Assembly (NCBI RefSeq): GCF_003667705.1
Contig: NZ_CP033019.1
Location: forward strand, 5,022,001 to 5,086,000
Direction of reading: 5' to 3'
DNA: 64,000 bases
Source: Janthinobacterium agaricidamnosum
GTDB lineage: Bacteria > Pseudomonadota > Gammaproteobacteria > Burkholderiales > Burkholderiaceae_D
Positions 41,426 to 50,911 of this stretch are shown piece by piece. A program made the position numbers and the translations under genes. The notes beneath the pieces are model-generated. The model had not been told where the DNA came from and ran no database searches. It saw only the letters and a program-made list of their open reading frames with translations. Positions within the stretch are counted from its first letter, which is position 1. The number at the start of each line of letters is the position of its first letter.

Positions 41426-42609
41426 AGCTGGAACCTGCTGCTGCCGCTGCCGGCCGGCTGTTCGCCCGTGACCAGCAATTCGCCTTCGCGCAAGCCTTGC
41501 AGCACTTCCGCGCTGAGGCGGTTGCGCACGCCCACGGTGACGGCGCGCGTATCGACCTTGCCGTCCGCATCCATCACGCGGGCCGTGAACTGCCCCGGCT
41601 TGGCGCCTTCTTCCGTCGATGGTTTCAGGGCCGGCAAGGGCACGGCCAGCACATTGTTCGCCGCGGCCGTGACAAACACCACTTGCGCCGTCATCTGCGG
41701 CATCAATTCGCCATCGGCGTTATCGACGTCGAACAGCACGGTATACAAGATCACCTTGCTGGTCGACGGCGCCAGGGCCGTGCCGGCGGCGGCACCACCG
41801 GGCACCGGCGGCGCGGGCAGCACTTGCCGCACCTTGCCGCTCCAGCGCCGCTGATCGCCGCCCAGGGTGGTGAAGTAGACGGGCATGTCCGGGCGCACGC
41901 GGCGCACGTCCGCTTCCGACACTTCCGTCCATACCGTCATGGCCGACAAATCGGCGATACGCAGAATGTTCGGCGTCTGGTAGGTGGCGTTCAGGGTTTG
42001 CCCCTCTTTCGCGTCCAGGCCCACGACCTTGCCGGCCATGGGCGCGTAGATGCGCGTATAGCCGAGGCGCGCCTCGTCCGCCTTCAGGCTGGCCTGCGTC
42101 TGGTCGATCTGCGCCTTCAGGTGGTCGATCTTGGCGCCGGCCGAGGCCAGGGTGGCTTCGGCCGTCTCCAGGTCGGCCAGCGGCGTCGAATCGAACTTGG
42201 CCATCTGCTTCTGGCGCACGTGCTGCTGGCCCGCCAGGCGATGCTGCGCCTGCTGGTCGGCCAGCTGCGCGCGCAAGCCCGCCAGCGCGGCACGGCCCGC
42301 GTCGACCGTGGCTTGCTGCACGCTGGGGTCGATCTCTGCCAGCAACTGGCCTTTTTCCACGGCGCTGCCGGGCTGCACGTGCAGGCGCGTGATCTGGCCC
42401 GACACCTGCGCACCCACGTCGACATAGGTTTGCGGCTGCAGGGTGCCGATGGCCGTGACGCTGGCCTCGATATTGCCGCGCTTGACGGGCGCCGTGTCGA
42501 ACACGGTTTTCGGACCGCGCGTTGCCCATAGAAAGCCGGCGCCGAACAGCGCCAGCAAGACCACGCCGCCGAGGATGCGGGCGCGGCGCGAAGGCAGGCG
42601 GGCCGCCAT
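41422..42609 (-). CDS. macA: MacA-type periplasmic adaptor subunit
   Basis: A 395-residue RND/ABC-type adaptor with an N-terminal membrane helix ([19 protein letters not shown]). The biotinyl-lipoyl-like halves ([30 protein letters not shown] and [19 protein letters not shown]) flank a coiled-coil hairpin (about residues 100-175). A beta-barrel and membrane-proximal domain follow. It links MacB to an outer-membrane channel. It is translationally coupled to macB and heads the operon. Confidence 0.93.
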   Translation of the reverse strand: MAARLPSRRARILGGVVLLALFGAGFLWATRGPKTVFDTAPVKRGNIEASVTAIGTLQPQTYVDVGAQVSGQITRLHVQPGSAVEKGQLLAEIDPSVQQATVDAGRAALAGLRAQLADQQAQHRLAGQQHVRQKQMAKFDSTPLADLETAEATLASAGAKIDHLKAQIDQTQASLKADEARLGYTRIYAPMAGKVVGLDAKEGQTLNATYQTPNILRIADLSAMTVWTEVSEADVRRVRPDMPVYFTTLGGDQRRWSGKVRQVLPAPPVPGGAAAGTALAPSTSKVILYTVLFDVDNADGELMPQMTAQVVFVTAAANNVLAVPLPALKPSTEEGAKPGQFTARVMDADGKVDTRAVTVGVRNRLSAEVLQGLREGELLVTGEQPAGSGSSRFQL

Positions 42610-42700
42610 CAGGAAGCCGCCTTGCGGTTACAAGTACAGTAAAACGGTGTCGCCAAACGTGAAAAATACATCGGTCTATCCTTGAAAATAGCGGTGGACA

Positions 42701-43042
42701 TCACCGCAGGAACGTCACAAGACCTGCCAGCGCGGCGACGGCTGCCAGCAGGGAACTACGCAACAGCAATCGGGGCGCATACGGCAGCAGCAGGGCCACC
42801 AGCAGCGCGCCGGCCGAAATGAAACCCAGCCAGGCGACGACGCCGACGGTGGCGCTCCAGCCGGCCACGCAAGGCCAGATGGCCAGCGCCAGCAGGACGG
42901 CACCCGCCAGCTGCAGCGCGCGCCGCACGTTCGGCGCCGCGTCCCTGCCCCAGACCTGGCCATGGTGGCGGTCCATCGCCAGGGAGAGGCTGGCCATGCC
43001 CGCATACGACAGGCCTAGCGCGCACAGGATGGTGTTAATCAT
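42701..43042 (-). CDS. DUF3325 membrane protein
   Basis: A 113-residue protein with three or four membrane helices (ILCALGLSYAGMASLSLAM, AGAVLLALAIWPCVAGW, ISAGALLVALLLPYAPRLLL) and the family motif AMDRHHGQVWG. Its start overlaps the PepSY gene stop as ATGA. DUF3325, PepSY and DUF3649 proteins occur together beside siderophore receptors and probably assist the inner-membrane reduction step; the exact role is unknown. Confidence 0.88.
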   Translation of the reverse strand: MINTILCALGLSYAGMASLSLAMDRHHGQVWGRDAAPNVRRALQLAGAVLLALAIWPCVAGWSATVGVVAWLGFISAGALLVALLLPYAPRLLLRSSLLAAVAALAGLVTFLR

Positions 43043-44742
43043 GACTGTCCTTCCGTAGTGACGTGCAGGCTGACCGAGGGCGTAGCGCTTTCCTTGGCAG
43101 CAGCCTTTTTCACCGGTTTTTCCTTGCGCTGGTGGACTTTCCACGCGCCCCAGGCGGCCAGCAGGCCGAAGGCCATGCTGCCCAGCTCCACGCCGGCGCT
43201 TTCCCAGTCGCCGCGCGCGATTTGCGCCGCCAGGTTGTCGCCCGTGCTCAGGACATTGAGCACCGGCAGCAGCAGGCACAGGGCGGCCAGCAAGCCCAGT
43301 TGCTCGATCCACGCGCGCTTTTCCGCGCGCACGCAGGCGTGCACGAGCATCAAAAACCACACGCCGAAGAAGGCGCGCACTTCCCAGCCGGCGCGGTGCT
43401 CGAGGCCGACGGGGATCAAACGGTTCGCCCACAGGAAGCCCACGCAGGCGATGGACAGGCCGGCAATCGCCGCCACGTTCAGGCATTCGATGGCGCGGTA
43501 GACGCGCTGCGTGTAAGCGCCGAACTCGCCGCCCGACTTCTGGCGGCGCTTGACCATGAACATGATCGCGCCCGTGCCCATCATGGCCGTGCCGGCCAGG
43601 CCGCAGAAAAAGTACAGCCAGCGCATGGGCGTGCCGCCAAAACCCACCATGTGCAGATTCGACATGACGGAGCGCGTCAGGCCCGCGCCGCCCGTGTCGG
43701 ACGCGCCGGGCAGACGCAAGGCGGTCTGCTCGCCCGTGGCCAGCGCATAGCAAGCCCTGCCCGTGTTGGCGCTGATGCGTTCCATCGTGTCCGTCTCTTC
43801 ATTCCAGCCGTACATGCACACGCGCATGGAGGCGTCGTTCGGATTGTCCAGCACCACGGCGCGGATTTCCTGGCCGATGGACTGTTCGGCGCGCAGCGCG
43901 AACGCTTCCAGCGCGGGAATGGCCAGCGGCTGGCCCGTCTTCACGGGTTTGCCCGCGTCGTTCCAGTCGCTCAAAAAGGCTTTCTTGGGGTTGTCCATGC
44001 CGTATTGCGCGGCCACGGGGGCCGGCACATAGTCATCGCTGAAAAATGCCAGGCCCGTGTAGGCGATCATGAACTGGAACGGCAAGGTCAGCACGGCCAC
44101 GGCGTTGTGCGCGTCGAGCCACGAGCGCTGGCCCTTGGCCGGGCGGAAGGTGAAGAAATCCTTGAAGATGCGCTTGTGCGTGATGACGCCGCTCACCAGC
44201 GCCACCAGCATGATCATGGTGGTGATGCCGACGATCCAGACGCCGATGCGCCCCGCGTGCAGCTCGTAGTGGAAATCGACGAAATGGTGGCCGCCGATGG
44301 TTTCCCGTTCCGTTGCCTCGCGCGCATGTTCGATGACGGCGCCCGTCAGCGGATCGAGCTCCGCCGAGCCATAGCCGCCGCTGGGCTGGAACCAGTAGGC
44401 GGACAGGCCGTGGCCGGGACGCTGCACGGGCCAGATTTCCCACATGTCCGCCTTCGGATGTTCCTTCGCCATGAAGTCGAGCGCCAGCTCCAGGCGGTGG
44501 CCACGGTCCGTGACCTTCGGCAACGGCGGATCGTTCGCATGCGCCGCTTCTTCCAACGCGTGTTCGGGCGTCATCCAGTGGCCGATCGGGTCGTCGAAGA
44601 CGGCCAGGGTGCCGGTCAGGAAGATGGCGAACAGCAGCCAGGAAATCCACAGGCCGCTCCACGTATGCAGCCAGGCCATGGCCTGGCGCAGGCCGCCCTG
44701 CTGCTGCGTTTTCACCACTTTGTCTATCTTGACGGCGTTCAT
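43039..44742 (-). CDS. PepSY-associated membrane protein (siderophore-type ferric reductase candidate)
   Basis: A 567-residue inner-membrane protein with PepSY-associated helices: LHTWSGLWISWLLFAIFLTGTLAVF near the N terminus, HFVDFHYELHAGRIGVWIVGI and LMLVHACVRAEKR. The several conserved His pairs suggest haem or metal binding. Relatives in pyoverdine and other siderophore systems (FpvG) reduce ferric siderophores in the periplasm to release iron. It is coupled by ATGA overlaps to both neighbours, DUF3649 upstream and DUF3325 downstream. The start MNAVKIDK at 44742 is fixed by that overlap. Confidence 0.9.
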   Translation of the reverse strand: MNAVKIDKVVKTQQQGGLRQAMAWLHTWSGLWISWLLFAIFLTGTLAVFDDPIGHWMTPEHALEEAAHANDPPLPKVTDRGHRLELALDFMAKEHPKADMWEIWPVQRPGHGLSAYWFQPSGGYGSAELDPLTGAVIEHAREATERETIGGHHFVDFHYELHAGRIGVWIVGITTMIMLVALVSGVITHKRIFKDFFTFRPAKGQRSWLDAHNAVAVLTLPFQFMIAYTGLAFFSDDYVPAPVAAQYGMDNPKKAFLSDWNDAGKPVKTGQPLAIPALEAFALRAEQSIGQEIRAVVLDNPNDASMRVCMYGWNEETDTMERISANTGRACYALATGEQTALRLPGASDTGGAGLTRSVMSNLHMVGFGGTPMRWLYFFCGLAGTAMMGTGAIMFMVKRRQKSGGEFGAYTQRVYRAIECLNVAAIAGLSIACVGFLWANRLIPVGLEHRAGWEVRAFFGVWFLMLVHACVRAEKRAWIEQLGLLAALCLLLPVLNVLSTGDNLAAQIARGDWESAGVELGSMAFGLLAAWGAWKVHQRKEKPVKKAAAKESATPSVSLHVTTEGQS

Positions 44743-45020
44743 GCGGCACCCCGCGACAGCAGCAGGCCGATGCCGCCGCACAGGATCGCTGGCAACAGCA
44801 TGCCCAGCCAGGCGCGGCGCAGGTCTTGCACGGCAAAGACCCAGATCACGGCGCAGGTGTAGACGACAAAGGCGCTCAGGGTCGCCGTCAGCACGGCTTC
44901 GGCGCGCGACAGCGGCAGCACGGCCGCCAGCAGCACGGCCACGCCGGACGTGAGCGCATAGCCGCCAAAGACGGCGGCAAGCACGCGCGAAAACAACATC
45001 ATGTTGGCCGACTTCATCAT
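44739..45020 (-). CDS. DUF3649 membrane protein
   Basis: A 93-residue protein with three membrane helices (VLAAVFGGYALTSGVAVLLAAVLPL, AFVVYTCAVIWVFAV, WLGMLLPAILCGGIGLLL). This is the DUF3649 type found next to siderophore receptors. It precedes the PepSY gene with overlap and follows the receptor gene by 116 bases. The function is unknown; context indicates iron uptake. Confidence 0.87.
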   Translation of the reverse strand: MMKSANMMLFSRVLAAVFGGYALTSGVAVLLAAVLPLSRAEAVLTATLSAFVVYTCAVIWVFAVQDLRRAWLGMLLPAILCGGIGLLLSRGAA

Positions 45021-45136
45021 CGCGGCACTCCCCGTGGCATACGCCGGCTCACGCCATTACTGGCGTGGGCCAGATTCAACTGCACATCCATAAGCCATGC
45101 ATCCTTCATCAAGATAGGTCATTCAAAAGTGATTGT

Positions 45137-47338
45137 TTACAGTTTGTAGTTCAATGTCAGCATCACGTTGCGCGGCGCCCCTGCCAGGTTGCCGAAGACA
45201 TCGGAATAGATGCTCTGGTAATAGTGCTTGTCCAGCGCATTGTTGACGTTCAGGCGCAGCTCGGCGCGGCTGTCGATCTGCCAGGCCGCGTTCAGGCCCA
45301 CGATCGCATAGCGGCCCTGGCGCAGATGGTAGGTGCCGTCGCTCGACTCGGTCGCGCCCTGCCCGTACACCGACGCGCCGACGCGCCAGCCCTGTGCAGC
45401 GCCGGACAGGCGGTAGCTGGTGGCCAGCTTGAGCTGCTGGCGCGGATAGCGGCTGTTGAAATCCTTGCCGATATTGGCCGGATCGCTGTCGCGCGTGAAT
45501 TGCGCCTTCACATACGTAAAACCGGCCGACAGCTGCCAGTCCGGCGTCAGCGCGCCCGCCACGTCCAGCTCCACGCCTTCGCTGCGCACTTCGCCCGACG
45601 CGCGCTGGCAATAGCCCCAGGTGCTGCCGGGGCAGGGATTCGGGCCGGCCAGGTCGTCCACGCCGCGGTTCTGCTGGCGGATCTGGAACACGGCCGCGCT
45701 GGCATTGAGGGCGCCGCCGAAGTATTCGCCTTTCACGCCCGCTTCATAGTTGGTGCCGCTGATCGGTTTCAGGGGCCGCGCATTGGCATCGGTGGACGCC
45801 TGCGGCTGGAAGATCTCGGTCCAGCTGGCGTACACGGAATGCTGCTTGTCGAGGTCATATACGACACCGGCGTACGGCGTGAATTCGCGCGCCACCGAGT
45901 AGCCGGCATCGTCCTTGTACCAGCTCACGCGCCCGCCCAGCACCAGCGACAGCGGCTCGGTCAGGCGCAGGCGCGTGCCCGCATACACGCCGCTTTGCTC
46001 GGTAATGCTGGCCGTGCGCCACTGCGCGTAATTGATGACGGGGCGCGCCACGCTGCCCGCGTCCCAGTGGAACGGGTCGAGCACGGGCGCAGCCGCGCCC
46101 CAGCTGTACGGCGCCCAGCCGCCATAGCTGTTTTTCGACGAACGGCGGTGGCTGGCGCCGACCGTCAGCTCGTGCTCGCGGCCGAACAGGCTGTAGCTGC
46201 CGCTGGCATAGGCGTCATAGCTGGTGTTGGCCAGTTCGGCGCGGTAGCTTTGCGAATTGAAACGCAGGGTGTCGCCGCGGCGGTTGATGCCGGAAAAGGT
46301 CGTGTCGATCTCGGGCGTCTTGCGCGTGGCCGCCAGCTTGGCCTTCCAGCCGTTGGCGAAGCGGTGTTCCAGTTCGGCGAAGATGGTTTTATCGGTCTGG
46401 CGCCAGCCGTCGAAATCGCTGCCCAGGTAGGTGGAACGGGGCAAATGCAAAAAGCGGCCGTCGGCGGCCGTCACCACGCCCGTTGTCACGCCGTCGTTAT
46501 CGGTCTTGCGGTAGTGGGCGCCCACGGTCAACGTGGTATCGGGACGCAGATCGGCCTCGATGATGCCGTACAGCTGGTGATTGCGTCCATGCAGCACGTC
46601 GACAAAATCCTTCTTGTCCTGCACCGTGACGACCATGCGCCCGCGCAGGGTCTTCGCTGCGTTGAGCGCGTTGGCCGCATCGGCTTCCAGGCGGTAGTTG
46701 CTCCAGCTGCCGATGCTGGCCGAGAACGACGCTTGCGGCGTGGCCGTCGGGCGCTTGCGCACCATGTTGATGGCCGCGCTGGGCGTGCCGCTGCCCGTGG
46801 TCAGGCCCGTAGCGCCGCGCACCACTTCGATGCGGTCGTAGATGGCCAGGTCGTCATTGTCGCCATTGAAAGTGCCGTTCGCGCCGAGGCTGGTGGGCAA
46901 GCCGTCGAGCAGGATGTTATCGACTGGAAAGCCACGTGCGCTGAAACTGCCCGAATCGCCCGTAAAGTTGCCCTTTTGCATGACCAGCCCCGTGATCGAC
47001 TGCACGGCGTCGTCCAGGGTCGTGATGCCCAGGTCGTCGATCTGCTGGCGCGTCAGCACGCTGACCGACTGCGGCGTTTCGCGCAGCGACAGGTTCAGCT
47101 TGGTTGCCGTATTGCTCACGCCCGTCGTATAGGAGCCGCTGCCTTCCGTCGTCGCATCGCGCCCCGCCGTGACGGACACGCCAAGCATGGTTTGCTCAGG
47201 GACGGGAACGGCAGGCGAGGCCTGCTGCGCCAGCGCCGGCAAGCTGGCGGCCAGGCACAGGGCCGCGGCGGCTTGCGCCAGCGGACGCAATGCGCAGTGA
47301 GGTGATGGCAAATTGACAAAATTGAAAGCGTACGACAT
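45137..47338 (-). CDS. TonB-dependent siderophore receptor without signalling domain
   Basis: A 733-residue outer-membrane receptor. A signal peptide (ends near residue 40, ASLPALAQQA) is followed directly by a TonB-box-like segment (TMLGVSVTA), the plug domain (LNLSLRETPQSVSVLTRQQIDDLG, DRIEVVRGATGLTTGSGTPSAAINMVRKRP) and a 22-strand barrel ending PRNVMLTLNYKL. The plug resembles FpvA/FhuE-type ferric-siderophore receptors. The roughly 80-residue N-terminal STN domain used by FecA-type receptors to signal to FecR is absent, although fecI and fecR lie directly upstream. A longer open frame runs into fecR out of frame; the ATG at 47338 is the real start. Confidence 0.94.
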   Translation of the reverse strand: MSYAFNFVNLPSPHCALRPLAQAAAALCLAASLPALAQQASPAVPVPEQTMLGVSVTAGRDATTEGSGSYTTGVSNTATKLNLSLRETPQSVSVLTRQQIDDLGITTLDDAVQSITGLVMQKGNFTGDSGSFSARGFPVDNILLDGLPTSLGANGTFNGDNDDLAIYDRIEVVRGATGLTTGSGTPSAAINMVRKRPTATPQASFSASIGSWSNYRLEADAANALNAAKTLRGRMVVTVQDKKDFVDVLHGRNHQLYGIIEADLRPDTTLTVGAHYRKTDNDGVTTGVVTAADGRFLHLPRSTYLGSDFDGWRQTDKTIFAELEHRFANGWKAKLAATRKTPEIDTTFSGINRRGDTLRFNSQSYRAELANTSYDAYASGSYSLFGREHELTVGASHRRSSKNSYGGWAPYSWGAAAPVLDPFHWDAGSVARPVINYAQWRTASITEQSGVYAGTRLRLTEPLSLVLGGRVSWYKDDAGYSVAREFTPYAGVVYDLDKQHSVYASWTEIFQPQASTDANARPLKPISGTNYEAGVKGEYFGGALNASAAVFQIRQQNRGVDDLAGPNPCPGSTWGYCQRASGEVRSEGVELDVAGALTPDWQLSAGFTYVKAQFTRDSDPANIGKDFNSRYPRQQLKLATSYRLSGAAQGWRVGASVYGQGATESSDGTYHLRQGRYAIVGLNAAWQIDSRAELRLNVNNALDKHYYQSIYSDVFGNLAGAPRNVMLTLNYKL

Positions 47339-47451
47339 AAAAGTTCCTGATAGTGGCGTCATCAGACGGTAGAAAACAGGCGCCCTACTCTGTAGGTGCC
47401 GCGAAAACGAAAAACGGGCAGCCGGATGGCTAAATATTTCTGCGCAGCGTG

Positions 47452-48444
47452 CTACGGCGCCGGTTCGACGCTGACCCAATAGCGCGTGCGGCTGCGTACC
47501 TGCACCGGCAGCGAGTTGGGCAGCATGTTCAAAATGCGCTCGGTGTCGGCCAGCGGGAACACGCCCGACAGGCGCAGTTGGGCCACTGCCGGCGCGCAAT
47601 CGATCACGCCGGGGCGGTAGCGGGCCAGGTCGGCCAGGAAATCGCCCAGGGTCACGTCGTCGACGATCAGCTGCCCGCGCGACCAGGCATCCGCATACGC
47701 AGCGATGGCGTGCGGCGCGTCCGGCGCGTGGCGGCAAAAGGCCACGCCGCGCCCGGCCGCCAGCAGCATTGGCGCGCCAGCACCGTCGCGGGGACGGATT
47801 TCAACGGCGCTTTCAAACACGTCCACCGTGCTGTAGCCATCCTGCTGGCGCACGGCAAAGCGCGTGCCCAGCGCGCGCACCAGGCCTTCGCGCGTGACCA
47901 CCACCAAAGGCGCGGCGCTGCCGGCACCGTGGCCGCTTGCCACGAGGACCTCGCCGGCCAGCAGCTCGATCAGGCGGCGGCTGGCGTCGAAACGCACGTT
48001 GACGGCCGATCCCGTATTCAGATTGAGCACGCTGCCATCGTCCAGCGCCACCTCGCGCCGCTCGCCCGTGGCCGTGCGGTAGTCGGCACGCAGGGCGCGC
48101 ACGCCGTCCCAGGCGCCCGTCTGCGCGGCCAGCATGCCGCCGCCGGCCGTCACGCCCAGCCACGCCAGCACCTGGCGCCGCTTGCCGTTGACGGCCTTGC
48201 GCTGCGTGCCGGCCAGCGCCTGCGCGGCCGCGCCGCGGTGCAAGCCGTTGAAGCGCCGCGATACCGCTTCGATATGCCGCCAGGCCCGTTCATGTTCCGG
48301 GTCGGCTGCGCGCCAGCGCTGCCAGGCGGCGTGCTGCGCTTCGCTGGCCTCGCTCGACATCAGCACGGTCAGCCACTCGGCCGCCTGCTGCTGCACGTCC
48401 TCGCGGATGGCTGGCGGTGCCGCCGGTTCTGCCGCCGTGCTCAT
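47452..48444 (-). CDS. fecR: FecR-type anti-sigma/sigma-regulator
   Basis: A 330-residue inner-membrane protein. The N-terminal DUF4880 region (QQQAAEWLTVLMSSEASEAQHAAWQRWRAADPEHERAWRHIE) binds the sigma factor. A membrane segment follows near residues 85-105, then the FecR periplasmic domain (YRTATGERREVALDDGSVLNLNTGSAV, LIELLAGEVLVASG) and a C-terminal STN-like part. It would hold FecI inactive until the receptor signals. It overlaps the fecI stop by ATGA-type coupling. Confidence 0.93.
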   Translation of the reverse strand: MSTAAEPAAPPAIREDVQQQAAEWLTVLMSSEASEAQHAAWQRWRAADPEHERAWRHIEAVSRRFNGLHRGAAAQALAGTQRKAVNGKRRQVLAWLGVTAGGGMLAAQTGAWDGVRALRADYRTATGERREVALDDGSVLNLNTGSAVNVRFDASRRLIELLAGEVLVASGHGAGSAAPLVVVTREGLVRALGTRFAVRQQDGYSTVDVFESAVEIRPRDGAGAPMLLAAGRGVAFCRHAPDAPHAIAAYADAWSRGQLIVDDVTLGDFLADLARYRPGVIDCAPAVAQLRLSGVFPLADTERILNMLPNSLPVQVRSRTRYWVSVEPAP

Positions 48445-48950
48445 GCCGGCAGCGAGAAAAACACCTGGCGGTTGGCACGCGTCAGGTATTGCTTGACCGA
48501 GCTGGCCGACACGTTCAGGCGCGCGGCGATCTCGGCATAGCTGAGGCCTTCGAGCTGCGCCAGCAAGAACGCCGTGCGCACGGGCGCGGGCAAGCCGCCG
48601 AGGGCCGTGTCGATTTCCTGCAAGGCTTCCAGCGCCAGCAGCCGCGCTTCGGGCGCGGGCGCTACCTCGGGCGGCAGACAGGCGAGCGCCTCCAGATACG
48701 CGTCTTCCAGCACTTGGCGGCGGTAGCGGTGCGCCACCAGGCGGCGCGCGACGGTGGCGAGAAAAGGCCGCGCTTCGCGGATCTGCGGCGCGGAAGCGGC
48801 CGTCAGCACGCTGATGAAGGTGTCTTGCGCCAGATCCGCCGCGTCGCCCGCATTGCCCAGCTTATGCCGCAGCCAGCCCTGCAGCCAGCCATGATGGCTG
48901 CTGTAGAGCGCGTGCAGGTCTTGTTGCTGGGCAAAATCGGCGGCCGACAT
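48441..48950 (-). CDS. fecI: FecI-type ECF sigma factor
   Basis: A 169-residue sigma factor. Region 2 (LYSSHHGWLQGWLRHKL, DAADLAQDTFISVL, REARPFLATVARRLVAHRYRR) binds -10 DNA; region 4 (LPAPVRTAFLLAQLEGLSYAEIAARLNVSASSVKQYLTRA) binds -35 DNA. It heads the operon fecI-fecR-receptor-DUF3649-PepSY-DUF3325 and is preceded by a Fur-like site, so it should be expressed in low iron. Confidence 0.94.
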   Translation of the reverse strand: MSAADFAQQQDLHALYSSHHGWLQGWLRHKLGNAGDAADLAQDTFISVLTAASAPQIREARPFLATVARRLVAHRYRRQVLEDAYLEALACLPPEVAPAPEARLLALEALQEIDTALGGLPAPVRTAFLLAQLEGLSYAEIAARLNVSASSVKQYLTRANRQVFFSLPA

Positions 48951-48988
48951 GGCATCCCTTTCCGCTCAGGCGTGCGCTGCCCGAGAAT

Positions 48989-49007
48989 GTAAATAAGAAT
49001 TATTCGC
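48989..49007 (-). promoter_or_regulatory. Fur-box-like site upstream of fecI
   Basis: On the minus strand gcgaataattcttatttac matches 11 of 19 positions of the Fur consensus gataatgataatcattatc, with the A/T-rich dyad centre preserved. It lies 39 bases upstream of the fecI start, a normal place for an iron-responsive operator. Confidence 0.55.
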
Positions 49008-49188
49008 ATTCTAACCGCGCAATGCCTTTGATGCAATCGCGGCATTGACAGAAATACCAACTAATTCAAAAGCCGGCCAACCGCCAGGCGCTGCAGCGCA
49101 GGACCGCCAGCCAACCGCGATAAGGTAAAATGACGGCCATCGTCCGGCTTTCGCCGCCCACTCCCAAGCTTTTCATTGCAGGTTCATC

Positions 49189-50556
49189 ATGCTAGATAAT
49201 CTCACCCAACGGCTTGCCAAAGTCGTCAAGACCATGCGCGGCGAGGCGCGCCTGACCGAAGCGAACACCGCCGACATGCTGCGCGAAGTGCGCCTGGCGC
49301 TGCTCGAAGCCGACGTCGCCCTGCCCGCCGTGCGCGAATTCATCGCCAAAGTCAAAGAAAAAGCCATGGGCGAGGATGTCATTTCCTCGCTGACGCCAGG
49401 CCAGGCCCTCGTTGGCGTGGTGCAGCGCGAGCTGGCCGCCCTGATGGGCGCCGACCTGGGACCGGAAGCGTCGCAGATCAGCTTTGCGCAACAGCCGCCC
49501 GCCATCATCCTGATGGCCGGTCTGCAGGGTGTGGGTAAAACCACCACCGTCGGCAAGCTGGCGAAGTACCTGAAGGAAGAAAAGAAGAAGAAAGTGCTGA
49601 CCGTCTCGGCCGACGTGTACCGCCCTGCCGCGATCGCCCAGCTGCAATCGGTCACCGCCCAGGTCGGCGCCGACTTCTTCCCGTCCACCAGCACGGACAA
49701 GCCGGTCGATATCGCCCTGGCCGCGCTGGACTGGGCGAAAAAGCACTACCACGACGTACTGATCATCGATACGGCGGGCCGTCTCGGTATCGACGAAGAG
49801 ATGATGCGCGAAATCGCCGCCGTCCACGCCGCCGTGAAACCGATCGAAACCCTGTTCGTCGTCGACGCCATGCTGGGCCAGGACGCCATCAACACGGCCA
49901 AGGCCTTCAACGATGCGCTGCCGCTGACCGGTATCGTGCTGACCAAGCTCGACGGCGATGCGCGCGGCGGTGCCGCCCTGTCCGTGCGCCACATCACGGG
50001 CAAACCGATCAAGTTTGCCGGTGTCTCGGAAAAACTCGACGGCCTGGAAGCGTTCGACCCGACCCGCATGGCCAACCGCATCCTCGGCATGGGCGACATC
50101 CTCGCCCTGGTGGAAGAGGCGCGCAAGGGCGTCGACAGCAAGGCGGCGGCCGACCTGGCGCAAAAGATCAAGGTCGGCGGCAAGTTCGACATGAACGACT
50201 TCAAGGCGCAACTGGGCCAGATGAAGAAAATGGGCGGCATGGCCAACCTGATGGACAAGCTGCCGGCCCAGTTCCAGCAGGCGGCAGGCGGCAAGAACAT
50301 GGATCAGGCCGATAAACAGGTGCGCCGCATGTGCGGCATCATCGATTCGATGACGCCGCAGGAACGCGCCAAGCCTGAACTGATCAAGGCCACGCGCAAG
50401 CGCCGCATCGCCGCCGGCGCCGGCGTGCAGGTGCAGGAAGTGAACCGCATGCTGACGCAATTCGAGCAGATGCAGACGATGATGAAGAAATTGTCGGGCG
50501 GCGGCATGATGAAGATGATGCGTAGCATGAAGGGCATGATGCCTGGGATGAGGTAA
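49189..50556 (+). CDS. ffh: Signal recognition particle protein Ffh
   Basis: A 455-residue GTPase that binds 4.5S RNA and signal sequences. It has the N domain (LTQRLAKVVKTMRGEARLTEAN), the G domain with the P-loop GLQGVGKTTTVGKLA, DTAGRLGIDEEM and TKLDGDARGGAALS, and a Met-rich M domain at the C terminus (MKKMGGMANLMDKLP, MMKMMRSMKGMMPGMR). Length is normal. It stands alone, with a terminator-like hairpin just after the stop. Confidence 0.98.
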   Translation: MLDNLTQRLAKVVKTMRGEARLTEANTADMLREVRLALLEADVALPAVREFIAKVKEKAMGEDVISSLTPGQALVGVVQRELAALMGADLGPEASQISFAQQPPAIILMAGLQGVGKTTTVGKLAKYLKEEKKKKVLTVSADVYRPAAIAQLQSVTAQVGADFFPSTSTDKPVDIALAALDWAKKHYHDVLIIDTAGRLGIDEEMMREIAAVHAAVKPIETLFVVDAMLGQDAINTAKAFNDALPLTGIVLTKLDGDARGGAALSVRHITGKPIKFAGVSEKLDGLEAFDPTRMANRILGMGDILALVEEARKGVDSKAAADLAQKIKVGGKFDMNDFKAQLGQMKKMGGMANLMDKLPAQFQQAAGGKNMDQADKQVRRMCGIIDSMTPQERAKPELIKATRKRRIAAGAGVQVQEVNRMLTQFEQMQTMMKKLSGGGMMKMMRSMKGMMPGMR

Positions 50557-50558
50557 GG

Positions 50559-50590
50559 CGTCACGATCCCCGCTCGCGGGGAGCGTGACG
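50559..50590 (+). terminator. Hairpin after ffh
   Basis: Arms cgtcacg and cgtgacg with an inner atccccg/cggggag stem and a ctcg loop start 3 bases after the ffh stop codon. There is no T tract behind it, so it may end transcription inefficiently or protect the mRNA 3' end. Confidence 0.55.
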
Positions 50591-50911
50591 GCATTCATTA
50601 GGCCGTGTATCCAAACTCGACAGATCAAAAAACACCGTTCTAAATAATGCCGGAATGCATTTTCATGTGTTCGGCATCACTCTTCCCTCCCTTCGCAGCG
50701 CCCCTCCCCGCATAGCCAGCAACCATGCCATTTACGGGTAAAAACGCCGTTCTGCGCTCCCAAGCGGTGCGCCCGGGCGACAGGCACGGCATTTCCCTGC
50801 TTTTTCCTCGTGAAAACGTGAAAAACACTTGCATACAAGGTAAATCCACACCAATATTAGCCGTGCGATTAATTGCGCAATTTCCCATGTGTTTGTTAAG
50901 GAGGCTCGAAG
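50591..50911. other. Intergenic stretch before the SWIB gene
   Basis: About 320 bases without a recognisable gene. The last 100 bases are AT-rich and carry a strong ribosome-binding site AAGGAGG 8 bases before the SWIB start. A loose promoter (ttgcat...aatatt near 50829-50860) is possible. Nothing else was recognised. Confidence 0.35.

Noticed and set aside
45065..47305. A 746-codon plus-strand frame
   Set aside because: It is antisense to the TonB-dependent receptor, with no recognisable domain.
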